The position numbers and the translations under genes are program-made. Of a stretch of DNA of 64,000 nt, positions 22,567 to 32,482 are shown piece by piece. Position 1 is the stretch's first letter; every line of letters begins with the position of its first letter. Source of the DNA: Macrotis lagotis (lineage: Eukaryota; Chordata; Mammalia; Peramelemorphia; Peramelidae). A model generated the notes under the pieces. That model saw only the letters and a list, made by a program, of their open reading frames with translations, was not told where the DNA came from and ran no database searches. The stretch covers positions 142,979,297 through 143,043,296 of the forward strand of contig NC_133663.1 in assembly GCF_037893015.1 (NCBI RefSeq), given 5' to 3'.

Positions 22567-25282
22567 ATACAAATTATAATATAGCTGATTGATTGTTGCA
22601 AAATTATGGAAACCATAATTAAGGGATAGCTTAGTAACAATCTAATTATATGAAATAATTAAAGAACCAGCATTAGTTCATCAAAGACGTGGTATATCCA
22701 ACATCATTGTTATTGTTTATTAGAATAATGGGATAGACAGAAACACACTTACCCAAAGTGTAAGGATCTAAAGGTTTAGAGTACTAGGTTAAATCTAATA
22801 AATTCCATTTGAAAGGGCTAAATATAAACAAACTTAAACACATGATAGGGAAGTGTGACAAGATATGTTATTCTGAAAAAAATGGTATCTGAGGAGTTTG
22901 GTAGGGTACAAATTTCAAATGAGAAAGCATTGCAATATGATAGGACAAAAAATACCCCCAATTAATATGATCTAGAAAAATATTAGAAGCATAGCTCTAA
23001 AGAATAAGAAGGTGATAATGCTACTATTCTCTGCTTTCATCACATCGACTTTGCATCCTTTATAACCAGAAAGGTAAGCATGAACATGGAGGACTTTGAA
23101 TTAAAGATATGTGAGTATTTCATATTATGATTGAAAGGATTGGGTTGGTTTGTTCTGGAAAATTAATGAAGACATGTTAACTCTTCTCAGGTCTTTATAA
23201 GGTTTTAATATTGAGGGAATAGATTTATCCTGTTTCACTACAGTGGTCATAACCTCCAGTAAAGAGTGACATCTCTGTTTGATGAAAATAATGCTTATGG
23301 GAGGGACTTTTTCTAGAGTTGTCTAACAAAGTAGTGGATTGCCTCAGGATTTCATGGATTCTCCTTCATTTGACTGAACTATTATAGATTAGATTTGAAT
23401 ACTATCTGACAAGTTTTATTTTCTCATGTATGTGAGGCATAGAAAAGTTACTATATGATTCAGTAAATTGGCCTATCAAGACCAAAGATATGGGATATTG
23501 AGTCTAGTGTTCATGTCTATTATTAAACTTAGGACTGAGCAGAAGATAAAAGATTCAATCAACCTTTTTTACCTTTTCATGCTACATTATCACAGATAAA
23601 ATTCCCAAAGCTGCATGATTTGATTTGATCTAACTTTTTACTCCTCTTCATCCTCATGCTGTGCAGAAAAGGTCAGATTGAGAGCATGCAGCTACCTGTT
23701 CAAATATCAATCAGAGCAAAATATTGTCATAGAAGTATTCTTTTTTCCTAAAGCCCAGATGGAAGGGCACGACCCTGAGGTGATAAGAAGGCAAAGTTAT
23801 GGAAAGGTTCTTTAGTAAATTAGCTGTAGCAAGGTGTCTTTCATCTGTAATTGATTTGGACTGGATAAAGGAAACCCAAGAGCTGTGGTCATTTTAACTA
23901 TCAAACTTAACAAGCATTCAAAATCTTGACATAAATATATAAGCGAAGCTAAAAATTATTTCAAAACAATAATTTGGAGAGTGATTTCTTCCTTTAGAAT
24001 CGCATGCATTTGTAAAAAGGAAATCATCCACTAATATTGATTTCTTTAGGCTTTTGGGGTTGGAAAAAAATTACACAGTATTAAAATAATGACATAAACT
24101 TTTCCCAAGTGATTTCTTACTGGCATTTATTTGTTTGGTTAAAGTGAAAATGAAATATTGCTTTAAAGCCAGGTAGTCATTTTCCTAATATCATCCCAAA
24201 CCATAGATGGCCAAAGTCTATGCTACTTTATAATTAAATTTCTGTTTGATTTTTTGATTTTATCTAGTTATTCTTCCTTTTTAGTGATTTTTGTACAGCA
24301 AAACTTCAAATGGTAGAAATGTTAAACAGAAAAATAGAAAAAGCTTGGGATAATATGGTCAGAGTATGGGTTTAAGAATGGCGAAATTGGGAAAAAGTTG
24401 GGAGAAAGGGAGAGGAGTATATTTATATTTTGTTTCATAGATTCATATTCACTTTGTTACCTCAGTAGGATAAAAATGCATTGAATGTGTTTTGACCTAT
24501 TCATAAAATTGTATGGTGTGATGAAATTATAGTCATGGTCAAATGTGAAAAGATTCAAAATCTGTTAGATGTGATTTTGATTTTAATATATTATCCCTAT
24601 TATAGTGGCTATTATATAGTATGATGTAATGAATCGTTTTTGGTTTCTTAACTTACTGAAAATGGTATGACAAGCTCCTAGATATTAAGGAATATAACAT
24701 TGATTGAGACATCAATGAAATAAGATACAAGTTCAAAAATAGAAGAAGTCATGAGGGATTAAAAAAAAGAAAAGAAGGCATAATAATATTGCATGAAACA
24801 AAGAAAATAATTTAATTTGTAATATTCTATACTGTATTGGAAGGATAGAGAGTACATTCTATTTAATAAAAATAAGAGAAGACAAATAATATCATATTTA
24901 ATAATTTTTTTGCTTTTATTTTTCCTAATCTCATTTATTGGTTATTTTATTGTTGAATCAGAATAACTCTACTGAAATGTTTCAATTTGTTATGTTCTAG
25001 AAACCTATCATCAATTTTTATTGAATAGGGAAAACAAAAACAAAACATAATATTGTTATGAATCACAGAGTATAAAAATTAAGTAAATATAATTCTGTAC
25101 AATTTGCCATAATCAACTTTCTGTGTCAGAACTCCACACCTCATTGCTAAAATTCAGGAGACCTCTTTTTGATTTGGTACAAAATGACAAATTAGTGAGA
25201 CTAGAAATTAAGAATGCCATCCCAAGTCTCTCTATTTAATTGGATAATAAATTCCAGGACTGTGAGAAATGCTAAATCAAAA
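22567..25282. other. Longest repeat-poor stretch, no gene recognised
   Basis: About 2.7 kb in which I recognise no retroelement, no long open frame and no RNA gene. It is AT-rich with scattered A- and T-runs. It is either unique intergenic DNA or repeats too old to see by eye. Confidence 0.5.
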
Positions 25283-25295
25283 ATTTCCTCAACTG

Positions 25296-25957
25296 CAATT
25301 TGGAATGATGCATGAATGGCAAGAAAAATGTGCATACCCTTTGATCCAGGGTCTATACCCTGAAAATATTTTTAAAAATGGGTAAAAACATCACTTGTAT
25401 AAAAACATTCATAGCAGTTCTCTTTGTAGTAGCAAAGAATTGAAAATTAAGTGAATGTCCTTCAATTGGAACAATTGAAACCATGAGGAATAAGAATTCA
25501 GGGAAACCTGAAGGAATTTGCATGAAGTGATGCTGAGTGAGATGAACAGAACCAGAAAAAACATTGTATACCCTAACAGGAACATGAGAGTGATGATCAA
25601 CCTTGAAGGACTTGCTCACCTCATCAATGAAACAATAAGGAACAAATTTTGGCTATCTACAATGGAGAATACCATCTATATCCAGAGAAAGAATTGTGGA
25701 GTTTGAACAAAGACCAAAGACTATTACTTTTAATTTTTAAAAAATGATCTTATTATGTAATTTTGCTATCTCTTATACTTTATTGTTTTTCCTTAAGGAT
25801 ATGATTTCTCTCTCATCATATTCAGCTTAGATCAATGTATACCATGGAAACAAAGTAAAGACTAAAAGACTGCCTTCTGTGGGGAGTGGGGGAAGGGAAG
25901 CAAGATTAGGGGAAAAATATAAAACTCAAAAAAATAAAATCTTTCTAATAAAAAATC
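25296..25957 (+). mobile_element. 5'-truncated L1 3' end with 13-bp TSD
   Basis: The copy starts in the ORF2 C-terminal domain (CAATTTGGAATGATGC). It keeps the IPFDP-type block (CCTTTGATCC), the AALFVVAKNW-type block (GTAGTAGCAAAGAATTG) and the TLTATW-type block. The 3' UTR holds GACTGCCTTCTGTGGGGAGTGGGG and ends in AATAAAATCTTTCTAATAAAAA. It is flanked by ATTTCCTCAACTG at 25,283-25,295 and 25,958-25,970, an exact 13-bp TSD, so both ends are precise. It is 662 bp long and non-coding. Confidence 0.95.
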
Positions 25958-26290
25958 ATTTCCTCAACTGATGAAATTACATTTCTTTATATTTTAGTCT
26001 TAGAGAATCCCTTGAAGAAGTGAAGAATTAGATGACTTTCCTAGTGTCACATAAGTATTCAGCTATCCCATGGTTAAATATTATGTTTTCTTAAAAATTT
26101 AAACTGTCTCATTGTAATAAAAAAAAATAAAACTGTATTATCTTCAAGCTTAAGAATAAGATTTATTGTTCTACTATCCAAAGGAATAAGATGATACTAT
26201 TTAAATGATCCATTGTACTTTGTTTCCTTCACTCTTAGTCATATATGTCCAATTTGTGAGTGAATACTCAATGGAGTAAAACTCTCATAA

Positions 26291-26438
26291 TTTTTTTAAT
26301 GTTTTGCAAGGCAATGGGGTAAAATGGTTTGCCCAAGGCTGCACAGCTAGCTAATTACTAAATGTCTGCGGCTGGATTTGAACTCAGGTCCTCCTGACTC
26401 CAGGGCTGGTGATCTACCCAATGCAGAACCTACCCTGT
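26291..26438 (-). mobile_element. SINE (WSINE1-like)
   Basis: The minus strand gives a tRNA-like head with changes (CTGCATTGGGTAGATCACCAGCC), GAGTTCAAATCC and CAGCCTTGGGCAAACC, then an A/T-rich tail. The head is more diverged than in the other copies. Confidence 0.85.
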
Positions 26439-26467
26439 CCAATATGCACTCCAATAATTGTGAGAGA

Positions 26468-26630
26468 GGGGATGCTAGATGGTGCAGTAGAAGGAGTACC
26501 AGTCCTGGAGTCAGGAGGACCTGAGTTCAAATCCAACCTCAGGCATTTAATAATTACCTAGCTGTGGGGCCTTGGGCAAACCACTTAATCCCATTGTCTT
26601 ACAAAAAAAAAAAAACAAAACCTTAAAAGA
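26468..26630 (+). mobile_element. SINE (WSINE1-like)
   Basis: Full element GGGGATGCTAGATGGTGCAGTAG through GAGTTCAAATCCAACC, TTAATAATTACCTAGCTGTGG and CCATTGTCTTAC, with an A-rich tail of about 35 bases. It lies about 30 bases from an oppositely oriented SINE. Confidence 0.92.
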
Positions 26631-26938
26631 AAAAAAATGCATCTGGAGGTTTACTACATTGTTAATCCTTTATCTTTAGAACTTATAAGTATCCAGTTCC
26701 ATAAATAATTTAAAATGTTTTCTTCTTATTGCAAAATATCATTTTATTTAAGTATAATAACAAGATAATTATTTCTGAACATTTTTCTAATATATTTAGT
26801 TTCTCATTCTTAGTAGACTATGTACCACAACTTCATTTCTTATACCCAAAATTTTCTACCAACACAATCTCTAATGCCTAGAAAAAAATTGAAAATATTT
26901 AGAATCTAAATCTAAATCCTTATCCATAAATTACATTT

Positions 26939-27083
26939 TTTATTTTTTTTTGCAAGGCCATGATGTTGTGACTTGCCCAAAGTCACACAGTCAGTTTATT
27001 TTTATGTGTCTGAGGTCATATTTGAACTCAGATACTCCTGACTCCAGAGCCAGTGCTCTATCCACTGTGCCACCTAGCTGCTC
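26939..27083 (-). mobile_element. SINE (WSINE1-like) with TSD
   Basis: The minus strand runs from GGGAGCAGCTAGGTGGCACAGTGG to GGCCTTGCAAAAAAAAATA. Flanks are CCATAAATTACATTT (26,924-26,938) and CCATAAAGTATATTT (27,084-27,098), a 15-bp TSD with two mismatches. The body shows several substitutions. Confidence 0.92.
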
Positions 27084-27249
27084 CCATAAAGTATATTTAT
27101 TTATGAAATTACTTGTGATTTAAATTCAAGCTAGAAAACAAATTGGAAGCTTGAAATATTTGTAATTTCATTATATTTTAGGCTAATACTTTGTAAAAGT
27201 AATATAAGAAAAGCAAAAATTTACTTTCATATGTATAATTATGGGAAAT

Positions 27250-27660
27250 TTTCCTGATTAAGCAAGTGAAAGAGATTACACAAGATAAAATGGACCATTT
27301 TGTCTATATAAAATTGTTAAAAATGCTGACAGATAAATATAATGAAAAAATTCAAAGGAAAATAAATAATTGGGAAAGATTTTTGCAACTAATTTCTCAG
27401 ATGAAGATATTATATACTAAGTCAATAATGTATGGATTCAAATATATAAGATTAAAAGCCATTATTCATTGATAAATGATTAAATTTATGATTAATGTTC
27501 GAAGAAAGCAATCAAAGATATCACTAATATAGGAAAAATACATCTGATCACTGATAATTAGAGAATTGAAAATTAAAGAAACTTTTAATTTCTACTTCAT
27601 ATGTATTAGCCATGTAAATGTGACAAACAAAACATGACACAAAAAACAGATTCACTACTC
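27250..27660 (+). mobile_element. L1 ORF2 fragment, late part
   Basis: The frame at 27,266-27,472 contains MDHFVYIKLLKMLTDKYNEKIQRKINNWERFLQ, which corresponds to the late ORF2 region (family [31 protein letters not shown]). Diverged continuations reach about 27,645, after which a second L1 copy begins. It is both 5'- and 3'-truncated. Confidence 0.75.
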
Positions 27661-27675
27661 CTACTGAAGAAAGAT

Positions 27676-28580
27676 GTGTGATCAAAAGATATGCAAAAGC
27701 AATTTCTAGATGAGGAATTCAAAGCTATCTATTGTCATATGAAAAATTGCTCTAAATCATTACTGATTAGAGAAATGCAAATTAAAGCAATTCTGAGGTA
27801 CCCACTCACACTTCTCAGATTGGCCAAAATGAGCAGAAAGGACAATGATCAATATTGGAATGGATGTGGGAAATCAGGGATACTAATGCATCATTAGTGG
27901 ACTTCAGAACTGATCGTTTTGTTGGGAGCAATTTGGAATTATTCCCAAAAGGTAAATAAAAATGTGCTTACCATTTGTTCCAGCCACACACCACTGTGTC
28001 TTGTACCCTGGAGAGGTCAGCTTTGTTTATGGTGGCAAAGAAATGAATATCAAGGGGGCATCCATCAACTGGGGAAATAACTGAATAAATTGTGGTATAT
28101 GTGTTATGGAACACTATTGTTCTATTACAAATCAGGAGGGAAGTTTAGAAAAGAGAAGTTTAGAAAATCTTGCACGAATTGTTGCTGAGTGAGATGAGCA
28201 GAATCAGAAGAACTCCATACACCCTAACAACAATGTGGAGGTGATGATCAACCTTAATAGACTTGCTCAATCATTCAGTGCAATAATCAGGGTCACTTTT
28301 AGGGTATCTGTTATGGGGAATACTATCCCTAACAAAAAAAGACCAAAGTTTATTACCTTCAATTTACAAAAAAAAAAAAAAAAAAAAAACATTGCTCTAT
28401 GTACTACATAATTTTACTATCTCTAATATTTTATTTTTTCCTCAAGGATATGTTTCTGTTTTCTCTTGACAGATTCAATTTTTATAAATGAATAACATGG
28501 AAAAATATAAAAATTATTATTTGGGAGGAGGGGAAAGGGAGGGGGTAAAATTGTAAAATTCAAAAACCTTACAAAAATGA
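27676..28580 (+). mobile_element. L1 3' end (ORF2 C-terminus and 3' UTR)
   Basis: The open piece 27,691-27,897 reads MKNCSKSLLIREMQIKAILR, then LTLLRLAKMSRKDND and GCGKSGILMHH: the ORF2 C-terminal Cys-rich domain. After a stop it continues through degraded C-terminal and 3' UTR words (GTGAGATGAGCAGAATCAGAAG, GGGAGGAGGGGAAAGGGAGGGGG) to an A-rich end near 28,580. It carries an internal poly(A) expansion at 28,369-28,389. It partly repeats the ORF2 region of the preceding fragment, so it is a separate insertion. Confidence 0.85.
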
Positions 28581-28623
28581 TAGGTAGAATATACTATTGC
28601 TTACAATTGGAAAACAAATTTTA

Positions 28624-28738
28624 TATAGAGATAGAGATAGAGGTAGATAGAGTTAGAGCTAGAGCTAGAGCTAGAGCTAGAGCTAGAGCTAGAGCTAGAG
28701 CTAGAGCTAGAGCTAGAGATAGAGATAGAGATAGATAT
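28624..28738. repeat. (AGAGCT)n hexanucleotide array with (AGAGAT)n edges
   Basis: About 11 perfect AGAGCT units (28,652-28,716) are flanked on both sides by AGAGAT/AGATAG variants. Translated on the minus strand it gives an alternating Ala-Leu peptide, which should not be taken for a gene. Confidence 0.95.
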
Positions 28739-28744
28739 ATGATG

Positions 28745-28890
28745 TGAATTGGGTGAGCCATTTTGGAAAAAAAAGTTAAAACTAGACTCATTAACTTACC
28801 ACACTGTTCATACACTTTGACCTCTCAAATACTGCATCTAGGCTTATATTCCAAAGAAATCAAAGAAAGAGCAAAAAAGTTAGTTTTTTC
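28745..28890 (+). mobile_element. L1 ORF2 C-terminal fragment
   Basis: GTGAGCCATTTTGGAAAAAAAAGTTAAAAC, CATACACTTTGACC and TCTAGGCTTATATTCCAAAGAAATCA follow the WREVWNY-IPFDPAIPLLGLYP stretch, heavily diverged. Confidence 0.55.
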
Positions 28891-28894
28891 TGAT

Positions 28895-29470
28895 ACAGGT
28901 CTCATTTCTCATATATTTAGAGAATTGTGTTAAATTTATGAGAATATAAACCACTGCCTTATTGATAAATTGTCAAAGGATATTAAAAGCCAGGTTCCAG
29001 ATGAAGAAAGTAAAACTATCTCAATCATATGAAAAAACTCTGTAAATAATTTTGATCATAGAAATGCATATTTAAATACCTCTGAGGTGTTGCCTCATAG
29101 CTTTCAGATTGACCAATATGATAGAAAAGAAAAATGATAATGATCATTTAGATATAGGAAAAATGAGACTTATGTATTGTTGGTGGAATAGGAAATGGAT
29201 TCAACCAATCTTGAACAAAATTTAGAACTATACCAAAAGGTCAATCAAACTGGGCATATTTTTGATCCAGTAATACTAGAATGAGGTCTGTATTAAAAAA
29301 AGGTCATCAACAATGGAAAAGACCTACCTTTATGAAAATATTTTTCTTAGTTTTTTTGTGGTGGCAAAGAATTGGCAATTGAAATTATACCCATCAATTG
29401 GGGACTGGCTGAAGAAGCTATGGTACATATATGTAATGAGTTACTATTGCTCTATAAGAAATGATGAGTA
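28895..29470 (+). mobile_element. L1 ORF2 C-terminal fragment, old
   Basis: It restarts upstream of the previous fragment in L1 coordinates (AAACCACTGCCTTATTGATAAATTGTCAAAGGATAT). It runs through the Cys-rich domain (TATGTATTGTTGGTGGAATAGG) and GTGGCAAAGAATTGGCAATTG to GTTACTATTGCTCTATAAGAAATGATGAGTA. It ends exactly where the next element starts at 29,471. Confidence 0.75.
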
Positions 29471-30525
29471 GGGTGGAGCCAAGATGATTGCATGACGGCA
29501 GCATTTCCCAACAATTCCTTCCCCCCAAAACACCAAAAGTTGTCAAATTATGACTCTAACCAAAATTTAGAGTGGCAGAACCCAAGAAAGTTGAGTGATA
29601 CATTTTCACAGTCCAAGAAAACTTAGAAGTTCCACAAGAAAGGTGTGTTTCACCAGGCCTGGGATTTGGAAAATACTTCAGTCACAGAACAGACCGGGAA
29701 CAGCTGGAAGATGTGTTGAAAGAATTCTGATACACCAGAATGGTTGTGGAGTAAGGAACACTGGCCACAGAACCTGCAGGGAAAATCAGAAGAAACCAGC
29801 CTGCACTCCCAGAGCACAGCCCACAGAATGCTAGGGTGTCAGCAGAAATTTCTCTGCTCTCCCTGTAGGCAGGACTCTGCTGTTTGCCCACTCTTAGATC
29901 CAGGTTACAGTTTGGGCTCTCATACTAAGAGAGTAGAGCAGGGCTCCTCCTTACAACTCCAGTGCAGAGGGGAGTGCTCTGGTCATCTACATATGAAAGC
30001 ACAGGCAAGAGAGCATAAGACATTGGAGGAATAAAGGTCCCAGTAGAGTGGCCCCCCAAAGCTTTGGAAGTGCTTTAAATTAGTCTTGGGCAGAGGAAAT
30101 GAGAAATCAACAGGAAAAGAAGAATCTGTCCATAGCAAATTACTTTAGTCCCATGGAAGATCAAAACACATACTCAGATGTGGGCAAAATTAAAGTTTCC
30201 ATAGCCAAAACCTCCAAGAGAAGTAGAAAATAGACTCATACTATGAATGAGCTCAAAACAGACTTTAAAAAGCAATTAAGGGAGGTAGAGAAAAATTGGA
30301 AGGAGAAATGAGAGCAATGCAGAAAAATCATGAAAACCAAATCAAAAGCTTGGTGAAAGAAATTCAAAAACATACTGAAGACAACAATATGTTAAAAAAC
30401 CAGTATAGGTCGAATGAAAAAAGCAAAACAAAAGTCAAATGAGGACGAGAATGCCTTTTAAAAAAAAAGCAGAATTAGCCAGATGGAAAAGGAGATTAAA
30501 AAGCTTTGTGAAGAAAATAATCCCT

Positions 30526-30668
30526 GGGTCAGCTAGGTGGTGCAGTGGATAGAGCACCAGCCCTGGAGTCAGGAGGACCTGAGTTCAAATTCATCCTCAG
30601 ACACTTAATAATTACATGGCTGTGTGGCCTTGGGCAAGACACTTAATTCTATTGCCGTGCAAAAAAAA
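30526..30668 (+). mobile_element. SINE (WSINE1-like) inside ORF1 remnant
   Basis: Full body GGGTCAGCTAGGTGGTGCAGTGG to CTATTGCCGTGCAAAAAAAAG. The flanking GAAAATAATCC and GAAAATTAATAACTCC look like an imperfect duplication of the ORF1 word GAAAATAACTCC. The B-box region GAGTTCAAATTC is changed. Confidence 0.92.
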
Positions 30669-30907
30669 GAAAATTAATAACTCCTTCAGAATGGAAGTAA
30701 AGGAAGCTGACGACTGCAAGAAATTAGGAAAAAATAAAACTCTTTCAAAAAAGCTAAAAATTAGAAGAACAAAATATGAAATATCTCATTGGAAGAGCAA
30801 CCGACCTCAAAAACAGATCCAGAAGAAATAAGTAAAAAATTATTGGGCTACCTGAAAATCATGAACAGGAAAAGAGCCTATATTTCATTTTTCAAGAAAT
30901 AATACAG

Positions 30908-31054
30908 GGCTGGCTAGGTGGCACAGTGAATAGAGTACTGGCCTTGGAGTCAGGAGTACCTGGGTTCAAATCCAACCTCAGGCACTTAATAATTACCTAG
31001 TTGTGTGGCCTTGGGCAAGCCACTAAACCCCATTGCCTTGAGAAAATCTAAAAA
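30908..31054 (+). mobile_element. SINE (WSINE1-like) with 11-bp TSD
   Basis: GGCTGGCTAGGTGGCACAGTG through GGGTTCAAATCC, TTAATAATTACCTAG and CCATTGCCTTGAGAAAAT. It is flanked by AAATAATACAG at 30,897-30,907 and 31,055-31,065, exact. Removing it rejoins the ORF1 word TTTCAAGAAATAATACAGCAAAA. Confidence 0.95.
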
Positions 31055-31825
31055 AAATAATACAGCAAAATCCCTCTGAGATCTCAGATGCAGAGAGTAA
31101 AATAGAAATTGAGGGAATTCACCAATCACCTCCTGAAAGATATCCCAAAAAATATTCCAGGAATATTATAGTCAAATTCCAAAACTCCCAAATCAAAGAA
31201 TAAATTCTAAATGTTTCCAGAAAAAACAATTCAACTACCAAGGCTCCATAGTCAGGATTACACAGGATCTGGAAGCAACTATATTAAGGGCTTGTAGAGG
31301 TTAGAATATGATATTCCAGAAGGCAAAATATCTTGGTTTACAACAGAGAATTAGCAAAAGTGAACATCCTCTTTCAGGGGAAAAGATGTACTTTCAATGA
31401 AACAGGAGACTTCCAAACTTTCCTATTGAAACATCCAGAGTTGAACAGAAAGTTTGATCTCCAAATACAGGACTCTGGTGAACCATAAAGGGGGTGTATG
31501 AGAAGAATTTGCTATGAGGAACTTAATGATATTGAACTGTTTGTATTCATGCATGGGAAGAAGATATTGATAACTCATATGAACTTTCTTATATATAAGA
31601 GCTGTTAGAAGGAGTGTATACAGACAAGGCACAGTAAGGAGCAGAATATAATGGTAAAATATAGTAAAAAGATGGAGTCAATGGGTGATAAAGGAAAGTA
31701 TTGGAAGGAAGAGAAAGGAGATGAAGAAGAAGCTAAGAAATTTCACTTAATTAGGATACTGGTTATATGAGTGGAGAAGAAGAAATAGAAATGTTATGGA
31801 GGTAGAATCATCAAGACTTGGCATT

Positions 31826-31994
31826 AGGGACAACTAAGTGGCACAATGGATAGAGCACCAGTCCTGAAGTCAGGAAGATCAGAGTTCAAATATGGCTTCA
31901 GACACTTAACAATTGCCTAGCTGTATGATCTTGGGCAACACAACCCCACTGCCTTGCAAAAAAAACAAAAACAAGCAAAAAATAAAAAAAATAA
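31826..31994 (+). mobile_element. SINE (WSINE1-like) with 13-bp TSD
   Basis: Full but more diverged body (AGGGACAACTAAGTGGCACAATGG, GAGTTCAAATATGG, AACAATTGCCTAGC) with a long A-rich tail. It is flanked by AAGACTTGGCATT at 31,813-31,825 and 31,995-32,007, exact. Confidence 0.95.
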
Positions 31995-32007
31995 AAGACT
32001 TGGCATT

Positions 32008-32174
32008 GATTAATTGAGTGGAACAGGATGAAGAAAAGAGCTAGAGTCTAAGTAGACTCTAAGACTTTCAATATGGATGGTGTTACCTTTGATAGAAGCA
32101 GGGAAGGTGGGAGGAGGGAAGAACACTTGGGAGAAAGATGGACATGTTGAGGCCATGTTGATGTCTAATATCCA
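32008..32174. other. Anonymous sequence with a 9-bp inverted repeat
   Basis: No gene. TAGAGTCTA at 32,042-32,050 is followed after two bases by its exact reverse complement, TAGACTCTA (32,053-32,061). Confidence 0.6.
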
Positions 32175-32325
32175 TTAAGTGGGAATGTGGGTTCACTACT
32201 CAACAGATACTTGCTCTTCCACCTAGAGTAAATCACTTAATTTCACTGGGCACAATTATTCGGAAAAGAGGGAATGGGAATTATATGTGAGAACTCCTCT
32301 AACTCAAAGTCTACAATCCCATAAG
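32175..32325 (+). mobile_element. MIR/THER1-like CORE-SINE remnant
   Basis: CTTGCTCTTCCACCTAGAGTAAATCACTTAATTTCACTGGGCACAATTATTCGGAAAAGAGGGAATGGG corresponds to the MIR middle (TCACTTAACCTCTCTGGGCCTCAGTTTCCTCATCTG). It ends in AACTCCTCTAACTCAAAGTCTACAATCC, like the THER1 3' end (GTCCCTTCCAGCTCTAAATCTATGATCC). It is very old. Confidence 0.55.
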
Positions 32326-32470
32326 CATTGAACACACTGCTACCAAATTAATATTCCTGATTGTATGTTTTCTCATATTCAGAAATGTTTAATGACTTCC
32401 AATTACAAATGAATTAAACTACAACTATATTCTGATTTCCAAAAAAAAGAAATTTAACATAAAATTCAAG
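32326..32470 (+). mobile_element. L2 fragment
   Basis: ATTAATATTCCTGATTGTATG, TGTTTAATGACTTCCAATTACAAATGAATTAAACTACAACTATATTC resembles the L2 block around AATGGCTCCCATTGCCTACAGGATAAAGTCCAAACT. It is cut on the right by an L1 insertion. Confidence 0.5.
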
Positions 32471-32482
32471 AAAAAGCTTTTT

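Larger units (their letters stand above)
30220..31440 (+). pseudogene. L1-type ORF1 remnant
   Basis: The start region encodes the pre-coiled-coil part, and AGCAGAATTAGCCAGATGGAAAAGGAG marks the coiled coil. GGGCTACCTGAAAATCATGAACAGGAAAAGAGCC encodes the RRM start (GLPENHEQEKS). The C-terminal domain follows (CCAGAAAAAACAATTCAAC, GATTACACAGGATCTGGAAGC, ATCCTCTTTCAGGGG). SINEs interrupt it at 30,526 and 30,908. The protein family binds L1 RNA as trimers; this copy is dead. Confidence 0.75.
29471..31810 (+). mobile_element. HAL1-like element with intact 5' end
   Basis: The 5' end is GGGTGGAGCCAAGATGATTGC. A GC-richer 5' UTR (about 29,471-30,220) leads into ORF1 (about 30,220-31,440), broken by stops and two SINE insertions. 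After ORF1 the sequence is the HAL1-like tail (GAGGAACTTAATGATATTGAACTG, TAACTCATATGAACTTTC) rather than an ORF2, up to about 31,805. It stops at ATGGAGG, the point in the shared tail at which the separate fragment at 34,589 begins. Confidence 0.75.

Noticed and set aside
28624..28738. CRISPR-like direct repeat array
   Set aside because: The 6-base units have no spacers and the genome is vertebrate; it is a microsatellite.
28621..28815. Ala-Leu repeat peptide on the minus strand
   Set aside because: It is a translation of the (AGAGCT)n array.
29595..30034. Overlapping 70-96 codon frames in GC-richer sequence
   Set aside because: They lie in the L1-type 5' UTR of the HAL1-like element on both strands and match no known protein.
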